Source: Xanthomonas sp. GPE 39
GTDB lineage: Bacteria > Pseudomonadota > Gammaproteobacteria > Xanthomonadales > Xanthomonadaceae
Reading direction: 5' to 3'
DNA: 64,000 nucleotides
Assembly: GCF_000963005.1 (NCBI RefSeq)
Contig: NZ_JZHZ01000007.1
Coordinates: 835,485 to 899,484 of the forward strand
In this document: piece by piece, positions 46,045 to 55,956 of the stretch
Layout: the number at the start of each line of letters is the position of its first letter
Position numbering within the stretch: the stretch's first letter is position 1
Made by a program: the position numbers and the translations under genes
Notes under the pieces: generated by a model
Database searches by the model: none
What the model was told of the DNA's origin: nothing
What the model saw: only the letters and a program-made list of their open reading frames with translations

Positions 46045-49000
46045 TCAGCGCGCGAAGCGCGGCAGTTTTTCTGGGGAGTGCAGGATGCGCACGTTGTCGC
46101 CGAGTTCTTCCGGAGCACCGCCTGCCAACAGCGCATGCACGCGCGGTCGCTCCGGGGCTGGTCCAGGCGCCAGGCCGACCCATCCGTCTTTGCCTGCGCC
46201 CTTGGCTGCGTATAGGCAGCGATCGGCCAGGCCCACGCTTTGTTCCCAGTCGCCCAGTGTCGGCCAGGCGGCGACGAATGGCCACGGTGCGTAGCCGATC
46301 GAACAGGTCATCGCCAGTTCGCGTTCGGGCAGCGCGAGGTGGTGCGTTGCCACGGCCACACGCAGACGTTCGGCCAGTGTTTCGGCAGCACCATTTCGGG
46401 GGAGGCGGGTGACGAGCATGAACTCCTCGCCGCCCCAGCGCACCAACAGGTCGCGTTCGCCACACAGTCCGCGCAAGATCTCCGCGCAATGCACCAGTGC
46501 GGCATCGCCTGTCAGGTGGCCGTAGTCGTCGTTGATGCGCTTGAAGTTATCCATGTCGATCATGAAGAAATACAAGGCGTCGCCGCTGCTGCCATCTTCC
46601 AATGCGCTCAGTAGCGCGGGGCACTCGCGTGCCAGCCAGTCTTGCAGCTCGCGGCGATTGGCGACGCGGGTCAGCGGGTCCATGCGGGTGACGGACTCCA
46701 GTTGATGATTGCTCTGCAGTAACTGCTGATTGGCGTGTTCGAGTTGGCGCGTGCGCTCGGCGACGGTGAGGTTGAGCAGTTCCACCATCTCGCGCTCGCG
46801 GTTGACCGTGCGGCGGAACCTTTGTAATCCCAGACCGATCAACACCAGGACGAACAGTGTGTAGCAGGCATAGGCCAGCGGGTGCCGCCATGGTGGGGGG
46901 AGTACCTCGATCTCCAGTGCGCGTGAGTCACCAAACTGGCCGTCGCGGCCGGCGGCCTGCACCACCAACATGTAACGATCCGGTGGTAGATGGCTGACCG
47001 AGAGTTCGCTGTACGCGTTTTGTGGATAGATCCACCCTTGCTGTAGCCCATGCACGCGATAGCGCAAGCGCGCGCTGCCGGGTGCGGCGAAGTCGATCGC
47101 GGTCATCCCGACGGTGAACACGTTATCGCGGTAATTCAGCGCGATGTGATGCGCATAGACCACGTTGGTCTCGGTATAACTGGCGCCGCTATGACGGCCT
47201 TCGCTTGCATTGAGGATGCGTAGATCCGTCAGCACGGCGCGTGCCGGCGCACTGCGGCGTGGCAAGATTTTCGGATCGATCACGTCCATGCCCTGGGGGG
47301 CGCCGAAGTACAGCATCCCCTGTGCATCGCGATAGCCATGGCCGCTGTTGTGCTCTTGATTTGGCAGCCCGTCGCGTCGGCCTAGATTCTGCACGATCCC
47401 GGTGGCGGGATCGAGCACACTCAATCCGTTGTTGGTACTCACCCATAGCCGTCCCTGCATGTCCGGCAGGATCGTGTAGATGACATTGCTGCCCAGTCCT
47501 TCGCGATCGCTGTAGCGGACCGCGGTATCGCGTTTGAGATCGATGGCGTATAGGCCGCCGGAGAACGTGCCCACCCAGAGCGTGCCGTTGTGTGCGTACA
47601 GCGACCAGATCGAGGGATACAACTCTGCGCCCTGCGGATGGTAGGGCGCGGCAGGCTGATTGTTGCGCATGCGCCACAGGCCGCAGTCGTTGCAGCCGAT
47701 CCACAGCGTGTTGTCGGCATCGCGGTAGAGCCGGGTCAGCTGATGACCGGCCAGTGGCGCGTCGCGCGGGTCATCCTGTATGTGGCCGTCGACCACACGG
47801 TTCAGACCACGCCGGGTGGCGACCAAGAGCGTGTTGCCTTCCAGCAGCAGGTCGCTGATTTGTTCGTCCAACAGGCCTTCCAGTTGCCGCAATCTGCCGT
47901 CGTGACTCAGATGCCAGAGCCCGTGCCGCGTTCCCAGCCACCAACCGTCCGAATCGGCGACGAGCGCGCGGATCGCCGCGCTCGCCAGTCCAGGTGGGAT
48001 GCGCCAGGGGGCGGCGTTATTGTCGCGCATCAGCAGGCCTTGATCGGTGCCGATGAGCATGCGCTCACCATTGCGCCAGATGCTACGCACGCTCGTGCTG
48101 GGCCAGTCGTGGGTATCGTTCAGGTTTTCCTCGTCGTTGCGCATCATCGCCGACAATGGCCGTACCCGGTACAACCCCTCGGTATAGGTGCCGATCCACC
48201 AGTTGCCTTCGGAAGTCTGGTAGAAGCGGGTGATGCTGCTGTGTACCGGAGTGTCGAAGGTCAGCCGCAGCGGGCCGTGGCCATTGGGACCCAATTGCGT
48301 GACGAGCCCATTGCTGGTGCCAACCAGTATCCGTCCGTCCTTGAGCCGAATCAGCGCAGTGAGGTCGCCACCGTCTGTCAGCAGTTGCGCTGTTGTCCAA
48401 TGCGCCAGCAAGGCACCGTGCGCGTCGAGCTTGAACAGGCCGCCTCTGGACGAGGCGAGCCATAGTCCTTCCGGGCCGGACTTCAATGCCACACACTCGT
48501 CGATGCCGTGTGGCGTCGGCAGTTCCTGGCGGGTGTCGGGACTCAGTTGCCACAGCCGGCAATTTCGGTCCAGTGCCACGGCATGTTTGCCATCCGGCAT
48601 CCAATCCAAGCCCACCACGGAGGTGTCCCCGCCCAGTTGCCGTATCTGGCGCACTGTGGCATCCACACGATTGATACCGCGTTCGGTACCGAGCCATGCG
48701 CCTCCGTGTGGATCGAGCAGGATCTGGGTGATACGGTTGTTCGACAGCCCATCGGTCGTATTGAGCCGGTGGCGACGCCAGGTGGTCAGTTCGATCACCT
48801 CCAGCCCGGCATCGTTGCTGCCTACCCATAGGCGTTTGCCTTGGGATTCGAAGGCCAGGCTGTCGATGCTGCTGCTGACCAGGCTTTGCTTTTCGCTGCT
48901 ATCGAGTTCACGCCGGTAGGCGCGGAACTGATGCCCGTCGAAGCGGTTCAAGCCTTCCTGCGTGGCGACCCACAGGAATCCTTGGTCGTCGCTTTGCAAC

Positions 49001-49170
49001 GCATTGATCGTCAGTTGCGACAAGCCCTCGTCCAGGCCAAAGTGCTCCAGGCTGCTGGTCGTGGTCCTGTTCACCGCCAGGGCTGCACCCGGTGTCAAAA
49101 GCAGTCCTAGCAGGCAGCCGTAAATGGCGTGCGACGAACAGCGGGTCAGTGTGGAGAGAAATGTGCTCAC
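46045..49170 (-). CDS. Diguanylate cyclase with periplasmic two-component propeller sensor
   Basis: A 1041-residue inner-membrane sensor. Order: signal peptide (to about residue 32, PGAALA); a large beta-propeller domain with many W-V-G/T repeats, as in WVATQEGLNRFD, WLGTERGINRVD and WVSTNNGLSVLD (about residues 45-640); a Y_Y_Y-type domain with RLRYRVHGLQQGW; a transmembrane helix at YACYTLFVLVLIGLGL; a coiled coil; and a GGDEF domain with DNFKRINDDYGHLTGD and the active motif GGEEF near residue 915. It probably makes c-di-GMP in response to an external signal. No EAL domain is seen. It is divergent from the regulator at 49252. Confidence 0.9.
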   Translation of the reverse strand: MSTFLSTLTRCSSHAIYGCLLGLLLTPGAALAVNRTTTSSLEHFGLDEGLSQLTINALQSDDQGFLWVATQEGLNRFDGHQFRAYRRELDSSEKQSLVSSSIDSLAFESQGKRLWVGSNDAGLEVIELTTWRRHRLNTTDGLSNNRITQILLDPHGGAWLGTERGINRVDATVRQIRQLGGDTSVVGLDWMPDGKHAVALDRNCRLWQLSPDTRQELPTPHGIDECVALKSGPEGLWLASSRGGLFKLDAHGALLAHWTTAQLLTDGGDLTALIRLKDGRILVGTSNGLVTQLGPNGHGPLRLTFDTPVHSSITRFYQTSEGNWWIGTYTEGLYRVRPLSAMMRNDEENLNDTHDWPSTSVRSIWRNGERMLIGTDQGLLMRDNNAAPWRIPPGLASAAIRALVADSDGWWLGTRHGLWHLSHDGRLRQLEGLLDEQISDLLLEGNTLLVATRRGLNRVVDGHIQDDPRDAPLAGHQLTRLYRDADNTLWIGCNDCGLWRMRNNQPAAPYHPQGAELYPSIWSLYAHNGTLWVGTFSGGLYAIDLKRDTAVRYSDREGLGSNVIYTILPDMQGRLWVSTNNGLSVLDPATGIVQNLGRRDGLPNQEHNSGHGYRDAQGMLYFGAPQGMDVIDPKILPRRSAPARAVLTDLRILNASEGRHSGASYTETNVVYAHHIALNYRDNVFTVGMTAIDFAAPGSARLRYRVHGLQQGWIYPQNAYSELSVSHLPPDRYMLVVQAAGRDGQFGDSRALEIEVLPPPWRHPLAYACYTLFVLVLIGLGLQRFRRTVNREREMVELLNLTVAERTRQLEHANQQLLQSNHQLESVTRMDPLTRVANRRELQDWLARECPALLSALEDGSSGDALYFFMIDMDNFKRINDDYGHLTGDAALVHCAEILRGLCGERDLLVRWGGEEFMLVTRLPRNGAAETLAERLRVAVATHHLALPERELAMTCSIGYAPWPFVAAWPTLGDWEQSVGLADRCLYAAKGAGKDGWVGLAPGPAPERPRVHALLAGGAPEELGDNVRILHSPEKLPRFAR

Positions 49171-49251
49171 GCCGCATTATCGGCCGGAATGGCCCCTGGC
49201 TTGAGTGCGTGTTACTGCCTTGCCGCCGATGCGCATGTCAGACTATGCGCT

Positions 49252-49890
49252 ATGGATGGGCCGAAGATCCTGGTTGCTGACGACCACCCCCTGTTTCGGG
49301 CTGCTGTGTTGCATGTGTTGCGGCAGTCGTTGCCGCGCGCCCAGGTCGTGGAGGCGGCAAGCGCTGCCAACTTGGATGACGCACTGGCCGCGCATGCCGA
49401 TGCCGATCTGGTCTTGCTGGATCTGGCGATGCCCGGTGCGCGTGGCTTTTCGGCGCTCTTGCATGTGCGTGGCGAGCGCCCGGATGTACCGGTGGTGGTG
49501 ATTTCCTCCAACGACCATCCACGCGTGATCCGTCGTGCGCAGCAGTTCGGTGCCGCTGGATTCATTCCAAAGTCGTCTCCTGCCGAAACCATCGGGGTGG
49601 CGGTGGCGGCGGTGTTCGACGGTGGTACCTGGTTCCCGCCGCTGACAGTCGCCCGTTCGGAGGCCGATGCGCAGTTGGCGGCCCGTCTGGCCCAACTCAC
49701 GCCGCAACAGTTCCGGGTACTGCTGTGCCTGGCCGATGGGCTGCTCAATAAGCAGATCGCTTACACACTGGGTTTGGCCGAGAACACGGTCAAGGTCCAT
49801 GTGACAGGCATTTTGAAGAAGCTCGAATGTCATAGTCGGACTCAGGCTGCACTGCTGGTCAAGGCGCTGGAACCGGAAGGTGAGGCGTGA
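49252..49890 (+). CDS. LuxR/FixJ-type two-component response regulator
   Basis: A 212-residue regulator. The receiver domain has acidic D10 and D11, phosphoacceptor D57 (VLLDLAMPG), the ISS switch and K107 (FIPKSS). A C-terminal LuxR HTH (LTPQQFRVLLCLADGLLNKQ, AENTVKVHVTGILKKL) runs from about residue 148. All key receiver residues are intact. It is tail-to-tail with the hybrid kinase at 50046, its likely partner, and the porin/dctA genes beyond are plausible targets. The ATG at 49252 was chosen over one 123 nt upstream because the receiver starts there. Confidence 0.88.
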   Translation: MDGPKILVADDHPLFRAAVLHVLRQSLPRAQVVEAASAANLDDALAAHADADLVLLDLAMPGARGFSALLHVRGERPDVPVVVISSNDHPRVIRRAQQFGAAGFIPKSSPAETIGVAVAAVFDGGTWFPPLTVARSEADAQLAARLAQLTPQQFRVLLCLADGLLNKQIAYTLGLAENTVKVHVTGILKKLECHSRTQAALLVKALEPEGEA

Positions 49891-50045
49891 GCCGTGGTTG
49901 CGGCCTAGGGATTTTCTGTATATCGCCAAGGCCGACTGCTTCGCCGATATCGGCGCGTCGATTGCTCCACGCGCGCGGTCGGGGGTTGAGGATTGGCCCG
50001 CATGGCATCGTCTTCGATTCTGTTGGTATTGCAATCCACACGTCA

Positions 50046-52703
50046 TCAGATGTTCTGGCCGCGTCGCAACAGCATTTGCGTCATCAGGGCACGTAAGGCC
50101 GGCGCGCGGACCGGTTTGACCAGCAAGCCCCAGCCGTGCTGCTGGGCGAGTGCGCGCAACCTCGGGTCCATTTCGCCAGTGACCAGTATCAAGCGCGGTT
50201 CAGCCTGCCAGCGGGCACAAAGTTGCGCGAACAGGCTGGGTCCATCGTGTTCGTCCATGTGGATGTCCAGTAGCACTAGCTCCGGTGCGTGTAGCGGCTG
50301 CGCTGCGGCCAGCGCTTGCTTCGGGTTGGCTGCCAGCTCTACTCGGCACGCCCAGCGCGTTAGCAAGGCGCTGTTGGCTTGGCATACGCGTGGGTCGTCG
50401 TCGATACACCAGACCCTGCAGCCGTGGAGGATAGGATCGTCGCCGTTGTCGCTGGCCACTGCAGCCGGTGCCTGCGGTTGCGTCATGGCGGCGGCATCGC
50501 CCAGCGGCACGGTGACAGCGAACACGCTGCCACGCCCCAACTGCGAGCGTAGGCTGATGCGGTGTCCGAGCAGGCGTCCGATGCGCTCCACGATTGCAAG
50601 GCCCAGGCCGGCGCCGCGATCCTGGGCGACGCCGTCGCCGAGCCGGCGGAACTCTTCGAAGATCTCTTGCTGCAGCGCATCGGGGATGCCAGGGCCCTGA
50701 TCGTGGACTTCGATGCGCAGGTTGGCGCCATCGCGCCGGCAGCCCAGCAGAACGCATCCATTTGGTGTGTAGCGCAGCGCATTGGATAGGAAGTTTTGCA
50801 GGATGCGTCGCAGCAGCGTCGCGTCGCTGCGCACCGTGGCCCGGCTTGGCACGTAGTTCAGACGCAGGCCGCGGTCCTCGGCGAGAATGCCGAACTCGTG
50901 CGTCAGTGCTCGCAGGAGCGGGTCCAGTGCGATGTCCTGCACCTGAGTCTTCAGCGTGCCCGATTCCAGTCGCGAGATATCCAGCAAGCTGTTGAGGATC
51001 GCGTCCTGCGCCACCAGTGCGTTGTCGACATGGTCGGCGATTTGCCGCGTGTCGCTGTCGTGCAACTTGCCGCGTAGCGCCGAGACGAACATGCGTGCGG
51101 CGTTGAGCGGCTGCAACAGGTCGTGGACGGCCGCAGCGACGAAGCGGGTTTTGTAGCGGTTGGCGTTTTCGGCCTCGCGTTTGGCTGCGGCTAGGTCGCT
51201 GGTACGTTCGGCGACGCGGGTTTCCAGTGCATTGGCTAACGAGCGCAGTTCGCGCGCGGCGTTTTTGTAGCTGGTGATGTCGGCATAGCTGGTCACGAAG
51301 CCGCCGTCAGGCAGCGGATTGCCACGAATTTCCAACACGGTGCCGTCTTCTTTCTCGCTCTCGCGCATGTGCGGGCGACCGCTGCGTAAGTGGTCCAGGC
51401 GGCGTTGAATTGCCGCTTCCACCGGGCCGGGACCGAGCAAGCCTCGGCGTGCGTTGTAGCGGAAGACGTCCTCGATCGGACGACCGACGCAGATCAGTTC
51501 TGGCGGGAAACGGAAGATTTCCAGGTAGCGCGAATTCCACGCCACAAGACGCAGTTGCGTGTCGATGATTACCACGCCTTGTGGTAAATGTTCCAAGCTG
51601 CGGCTGAGCCCGGTGTTGGCCTGTTGCGCTGCTTGCACGATGCCGTCCTGTGCGGTGTGGAGCTCCTGTGCATGCTGTTGCAGCAGCGATTCCAGTTCAT
51701 GTCGGCTGCGTTGACGCAGCCACGCCAGGCGCTGGTGTTGTTGGAATAACAGGCCCAGCAATGCCAATGCGAGCCAGATGCCGCCTGCGGCCAGCGCCGC
51801 AGCGTGGCCGGCGGCACGCGGCCCCCTGATGTCGTGCAGTAAATGCAGTCGCCATCCGTTTTCCGGTAGCGCGATGCGTTGCCACAGCAGTGGCTCCGGC
51901 TGCGCGGGGACGTCGATGCGGATCACCTGAGCGCCATCTTCCAGCGTATCCAGTACGCGCCGTTGCATCGACAGTAGCGGCTGCTGGGCGTACTGGCGGG
52001 TGGCCAGCAGTTCGTCGTGTTCGCGGGCACCGAGCGGCTGTAATTGACGGTAGCGCCAGACATCGCGGTTGGACAGAAAGACGATGTCGTGACGGTCGCT
52101 GACCAGGACGATGTCGGACAAATGCCGCCATTCGCGCTCTATTGCGGCCAGCTCGATCTTGATGACGATGACGCCCAGTGCTCGTCCGGCGTCGTCTTTG
52201 ATCGCCTGCGAGAGGAAATAACCTGGCACGTTGGTGGTCATGCCGATGCCGTAGAAGCCTGCTTTGCCTTGAGTCAGTGCTTGTTTCACATAGGGCCGGA
52301 AGCCATAGTCGCTCCCGACATTGCTGCTGGCAGAGCGCCAGTTGCTGGCGGCCAGGGCGAGGCCATTGGTATCGATCAGGGTCAGCGTCGATGAGTGGGT
52401 GACGGCGTTTGCACGTTCCAGTTTCAGATTCAGCCGTCGCTGCGTGGCTGGACTCAGCGGCCGCTCTAGCGCGTTGCGCAACTCCGGGTCCAGCGCCAGT
52501 ATCTGCGGTATGGTCCGATAGCGCTCGATGCGTTGTTGCAGTGATTGCGCATACAACTGCAATTGCTGGCGCAGTTGCAGGCCTTCGCTGCGTCGCGCAC
52601 GCTGTTCGGCCAAGTGCTGTGCCAACAGCATGACCACCGCCATTGCGCCGACGATGCCGCTCAGTAGCAGGATGCGGTGGCGGTGATGCAAAAAGAAGGA
52701 CAT
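50046..52703 (-). CDS. Hybrid sensor histidine kinase with DctB-like sensor, PAS and receiver domains
   Basis: An 885-residue membrane kinase. A first membrane helix (about residues 10-28) and a second (GGIWLALALLGLLF, near residue 310) enclose a DctB/Cache-like periplasmic domain with RIERYRTIPQILALDPELRN. A PAS segment (LPQGVVIIDTQLRLVAWN), a coiled coil, and a HisKA domain with H527 (VHDLLQPLNAARM) follow. The ATPase has N-box NFLSNALRYT, DQGPGIP and RGAGLGLAIV. A C-terminal receiver has DDD and VLLDIHMD. The sensor type and neighbours suggest C4-dicarboxylate detection. Confidence 0.88.
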   Translation of the reverse strand: MSFFLHHRHRILLLSGIVGAMAVVMLLAQHLAEQRARRSEGLQLRQQLQLYAQSLQQRIERYRTIPQILALDPELRNALERPLSPATQRRLNLKLERANAVTHSSTLTLIDTNGLALAASNWRSASSNVGSDYGFRPYVKQALTQGKAGFYGIGMTTNVPGYFLSQAIKDDAGRALGVIVIKIELAAIEREWRHLSDIVLVSDRHDIVFLSNRDVWRYRQLQPLGAREHDELLATRQYAQQPLLSMQRRVLDTLEDGAQVIRIDVPAQPEPLLWQRIALPENGWRLHLLHDIRGPRAAGHAAALAAGGIWLALALLGLLFQQHQRLAWLRQRSRHELESLLQQHAQELHTAQDGIVQAAQQANTGLSRSLEHLPQGVVIIDTQLRLVAWNSRYLEIFRFPPELICVGRPIEDVFRYNARRGLLGPGPVEAAIQRRLDHLRSGRPHMRESEKEDGTVLEIRGNPLPDGGFVTSYADITSYKNAARELRSLANALETRVAERTSDLAAAKREAENANRYKTRFVAAAVHDLLQPLNAARMFVSALRGKLHDSDTRQIADHVDNALVAQDAILNSLLDISRLESGTLKTQVQDIALDPLLRALTHEFGILAEDRGLRLNYVPSRATVRSDATLLRRILQNFLSNALRYTPNGCVLLGCRRDGANLRIEVHDQGPGIPDALQQEIFEEFRRLGDGVAQDRGAGLGLAIVERIGRLLGHRISLRSQLGRGSVFAVTVPLGDAAAMTQPQAPAAVASDNGDDPILHGCRVWCIDDDPRVCQANSALLTRWACRVELAANPKQALAAAQPLHAPELVLLDIHMDEHDGPSLFAQLCARWQAEPRLILVTGEMDPRLRALAQQHGWGLLVKPVRAPALRALMTQMLLRRGQNI

Positions 52704-52745
52704 GCGGAGAAGGACGATGGCCAGTTCCGCATCAGCTTAGCTGGC

Positions 52746-52812
52746 GTGCGACGCGGTGTCCGCCGTGTCGCACGCGTGATCGCGCGGTGGTCCGGCATGT
52801 ACCCGGACCACC
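52746..52812. terminator. Two adjacent hairpins in the kinase-porin gap
   Basis: GGTGGTCCGG (52786-52795) pairs perfectly with CCGGACCACC (52803-52812) around 7 nt, starting 18 bp after the porin stop, so it should terminate the porin mRNA. Beside it GTGCGAC (52746-52752) pairs with GTCGCAC (52767-52773). Confidence 0.65.
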
Positions 52813-52830
52813 GTACTCGCGACGGGTGGA

Positions 52831-54006
52831 TCAGAACTGGACTTGGGCGCGCAGGTCCACCGAGTTCGGCTTGAATTGCATGCCGGCGCGTTCGGCATCG
52901 GCGCGCACGTAGTTCAACTGGAACTTGAAATGATTGGTCAGGTACCAGTTGGCGCCGAAGGTCCAATCGTGTTGGTTGCCGCCGAGCACGTTGCCGTCGT
53001 TCAGATCCAGGCGGCTGTAGCGCACCAGCACTTCCACGGCGCCATAGGCGTTGGCCGGTTTGACCATATCGACGTTGCCGGCGTTGTACGGGCGCGATTC
53101 GCCGGTCAACACATAACTGGCGAACACGTACTGGCCGTCTGCGCTGTAGTTGGGAAGGCTGTTGGTGCGGCTCACGTCGGCGCGCAGTGCCTCGCCCTGC
53201 AGCGAGAACGGCCCCTTGATCCACAGCGCTTCCAGCCCGGTGCGGCGGATCTGGTCGACGTCGATCAAGATGCCAGAATCGATCAGGCTCACAGGGGTCA
53301 GCGCGACTTCAGGAGGTGTATGCAGACGCACGCTGGGGCTGAAGCTCACGTTCAGACCGTTGTGATAGCCGCGCGGATTTTCCTGCGAATACACCACGCC
53401 CAGGTGCAGCACATCGCCTTCGGCCTTGAACGGGGTCCACGCGGCATGCACAGCCTGGGTGGTGCCGGGATTGTGGCCCTGCAGGTCTTTGCCACCGTAC
53501 ACGGCAGCTTGCAGCAGGTACTGCGGCTGCTCGAAAGTCCACTCCGCGCCAGTGCGGCGGCCTTGATAGATCGCCTGCACCGGGAGCGCGGCTTCCATGA
53601 AGCTGCCCGCGGCACCGCTGGTCACGGCTTCCAGACCGCCCAGCACCTTGATGTAGCCCAGGCGCACGTGGCCGTAGTCGTTGCCGAACAGCGCCTTGGT
53701 TTCCAGGCCGAAGAACACGTCCAGCCACTGCTTGGACTGGAAGTCGAAGCCCACCATCGCGTCGTAGACGCCATCCTTATTCAAATGGACGCCGAATTCC
53801 TTGCGCCGGAACGTGTGGTTGTTCTCCAGCAGGCGAGCGTTGTCGTTGGAGAAGGTGTTCCAGTCGTACTGGTAGGTGCCGACCGCAGCCAGCGTGGTGC
53901 CGTCGTTGAAGGTCGCTTTGGTCGGCCAGTTATCGAAGCCGTTGGCGGCGATGGCGGGAGCGGCGGCGGTCAGGCCCAGTGCGGCGAAAAGGAGGCTGTG
54001 GCGCAT
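52831..54006 (-). CDS. OprO/OprP-family outer-membrane porin
   Basis: A 391-residue protein with a signal peptide (cleavage after AIAAN, near residue 21). It has a beta-barrel body rich in alternating aromatic strands and a C-terminal ending RAQVQF with terminal Phe. The pattern TYQYDWNTFSNDNARLLENN and EFGVHLNKDGVYDAMVGFDF, here in two parts, is that of the phosphate-selective porin O/P family, which also has members with organic-anion roles. Its divergence from dctA suggests passage of dicarboxylates. ATG at 54006 was chosen over an upstream in-frame ATG because it begins the signal peptide. Confidence 0.84.
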   Translation of the reverse strand: MRHSLLFAALGLTAAAPAIAANGFDNWPTKATFNDGTTLAAVGTYQYDWNTFSNDNARLLENNHTFRRKEFGVHLNKDGVYDAMVGFDFQSKQWLDVFFGLETKALFGNDYGHVRLGYIKVLGGLEAVTSGAAGSFMEAALPVQAIYQGRRTGAEWTFEQPQYLLQAAVYGGKDLQGHNPGTTQAVHAAWTPFKAEGDVLHLGVVYSQENPRGYHNGLNVSFSPSVRLHTPPEVALTPVSLIDSGILIDVDQIRRTGLEALWIKGPFSLQGEALRADVSRTNSLPNYSADGQYVFASYVLTGESRPYNAGNVDMVKPANAYGAVEVLVRYSRLDLNDGNVLGGNQHDWTFGANWYLTNHFKFQLNYVRADAERAGMQFKPNSVDLRAQVQF

Positions 54007-54168
54007 GATGGAATTTGTCTCGATTAAGGTCAAAGAAGCGCCACAGCCCCTGGTCAGGACGCGATGTGACACGTGGGCGGCGACGCATGAAAGACGGTCA
54101 TCGAGGCGGATGCAGTCCTCGATAACGGCTGACATCTAGGCAATAGCGGTCGCTGGCTACAATTCTTT

Positions 54169-54201
54169 AACGATAAAATCACAATTAATATGTGAATCGT
54201 T
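54169..54201. promoter_or_regulatory. Nested palindrome between porin and dctA
   Basis: In an AT-rich patch TCACA (54179-54183) and TGTGA (54191-54195) form an inverted pair around 7 nt. Outer arms AACGAT (54169-54174) and ATCGTT (54196-54201) extend it, slightly off-centre. It is 163 bp upstream of the porin and 240 bp before dctA. A binding site for the LuxR-type regulator at 49252 or another activator is a guess from position. Confidence 0.5.
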
Positions 54202-54440
54202 CAACTTAAGGGCCGCGTCCTGGCGAAAGTGCAGGGTGGCGCGACGCATCTGTTCTGAAGGTGATGCTGGTTCCCGAGGACGCCGGCTTCCGTGCGCGTT
54301 TGGGCGTGCGCCCACGCGCCGAAGGTGCCCGCAACGAAGACTACGACCAATGGGTTATCTGCTTTTACCGCCTTGACGCGTACAAAGGCTGCATTCCGCG
54401 ACCCGCGTCGGGTTGTCGGGCCGTTCCGGAGCGCGTTCAG

Positions 54441-55787
54441 ATGCACAGTCCTTTTCCAGCGGCAGGTCGCGGGTCGCAGCCCGTACCGTTCTACCGGCAC
54501 ACTTATGTCCAGGTGCTGTTCGCCATTGTCGTCGGTGCCGTCCTCGGCCATCTCGATCCGGCCTGGGCTGTACAACTCAAACCGCTGGCCGACGCATTCA
54601 TCAAATTGGTGAAGATGATCATCGCCCCGGTGATTTTCCTGACCATCGTGACCGGTATCGCCGGGATGACGCAGTTGAAGACGGTGGGTCGGGTCTTCGT
54701 CAAGGCGATGGTGTATTTCCTGTTTTTCTCCACGCTGGCACTGGTGGTGGGCATGATCGTCGCGCATGTGGTGCAGCCCGGCGCGGGCATGAATGCCAAT
54801 CTGGCGACGTTGGACCAGAGCAAGATCGACAGTTACGTGCAGCAGTCGCACCAACTGACCATGACCGGCTTTTTGATGGACATCATCCCCAACTCGCTGA
54901 TCGGTGCCTTTACCGGCGACCAGGTCATCAACGGCAAGTTGGCTGGTCCCAACATCCTGCAGGTGCTGTTCGTGGCGGTGTTGTTCGGTGTGTCGCTGGC
55001 GTTGGTGGGCGAGCGTGGCAAGCCGGTGCTGAACCTGCTCAATGCCTTGGTCGCGCCGGTGTTCAAACTGGTGCATCTGCTGATGAAGGCCGCGCCGATC
55101 GGTGCATTTGGCGCGATCGCTTACACCATCGGCGAGCATGGCGTGCAGTCGCTGGTGAACCTTGCCTGGTTGGTCGGCGCGTTCTACATCACCGCGCTGC
55201 TGTTCGTGTTGGTGATTCTGGGGACGGTGGCGCACCTGTGCGGGTTTTCGATCTTCAAGTTGATCCGCTACCTGAAGTCGGAATTGCTGTTGGTGCTTGG
55301 TACGTCTTCCTCCGAATCGGCACTGCCCTCACTGATGGAAAAGATGGAGCATGCTGGCTGCGAGAAGTCGGTCGTCGGTCTGGTGGTGCCCACTGGCTAT
55401 TCGTTCAATCTCGACGGCACCAATATCTACATGACTCTGGCCGCGCTGTTCATCGCGCAGGCGACCAACACCGAGTTGACTCTCGGTCATCAGCTCACCT
55501 TGTTGTTGGTGGCGATGATCAGCTCAAAGGGCGCGGCGGGCGTGACCGGTGCTGGCTTCATCACCTTGGCGGCGACTCTCGCTGTGGTGCCGGAAGTGCC
55601 GATGGCCGGCCTGGCGCTGATTCTTGGTGTGGACCGTTTCATGAGCGAGTGCCGTTCGTTGACCAACTTCATCGGCAACGCGGTGGCCACCGTGGTGGTC
55701 TCGCGTTGGGAGAATGCGTTGGATCGCGACCGTCTACGTCTGGCGTTGGACACGGGCGACGCCAGCTTGCCCGCGACGGCCGCGTAA
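54441..55787 (+). CDS. dctA: C4-dicarboxylate:cation symporter DctA
   Basis: A 448-residue DAACS-family carrier for succinate, fumarate and malate. Visible are [16 protein letters not shown], the [20 protein letters not shown] segment, [17 protein letters not shown] with the serine-rich hairpin, [32 protein letters not shown] and [19 protein letters not shown]. These include the substrate-binding motifs and make the identification firm. ATG at 54441, with GGAG at 54428-54431, gives the expected length; an upstream in-frame ATG would add 60 unrelated residues. Confidence 0.95.
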   Translation: MHSPFPAAGRGSQPVPFYRHTYVQVLFAIVVGAVLGHLDPAWAVQLKPLADAFIKLVKMIIAPVIFLTIVTGIAGMTQLKTVGRVFVKAMVYFLFFSTLALVVGMIVAHVVQPGAGMNANLATLDQSKIDSYVQQSHQLTMTGFLMDIIPNSLIGAFTGDQVINGKLAGPNILQVLFVAVLFGVSLALVGERGKPVLNLLNALVAPVFKLVHLLMKAAPIGAFGAIAYTIGEHGVQSLVNLAWLVGAFYITALLFVLVILGTVAHLCGFSIFKLIRYLKSELLLVLGTSSSESALPSLMEKMEHAGCEKSVVGLVVPTGYSFNLDGTNIYMTLAALFIAQATNTELTLGHQLTLLLVAMISSKGAAGVTGAGFITLAATLAVVPEVPMAGLALILGVDRFMSECRSLTNFIGNAVATVVVSRWENALDRDRLRLALDTGDASLPATAA

Positions 55788-55956
55788 CTCGTCGTGGTGC
55801 GTGGAGTGCGAGGCCATCGTGCGCACGCACGGGCATCGCCGGCATCGTGCATTTTCCATGCGCGCAAGCGCGTCGCGACAGCTGATGGACAGAACAGGCA
55901 CAGATCCTCGGAGTAGAATTCCGCTCCTCCGCGCTCTTCGACGAAAGAAGCCCTCA

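Noticed and set aside
54179..54195. CRP/Clp site between porin and dctA
   Set aside because: The half-sites are in inverse order (TCACA then TGTGA) with 7 nt between, so it does not fit TGTGA-N6-TCACA.
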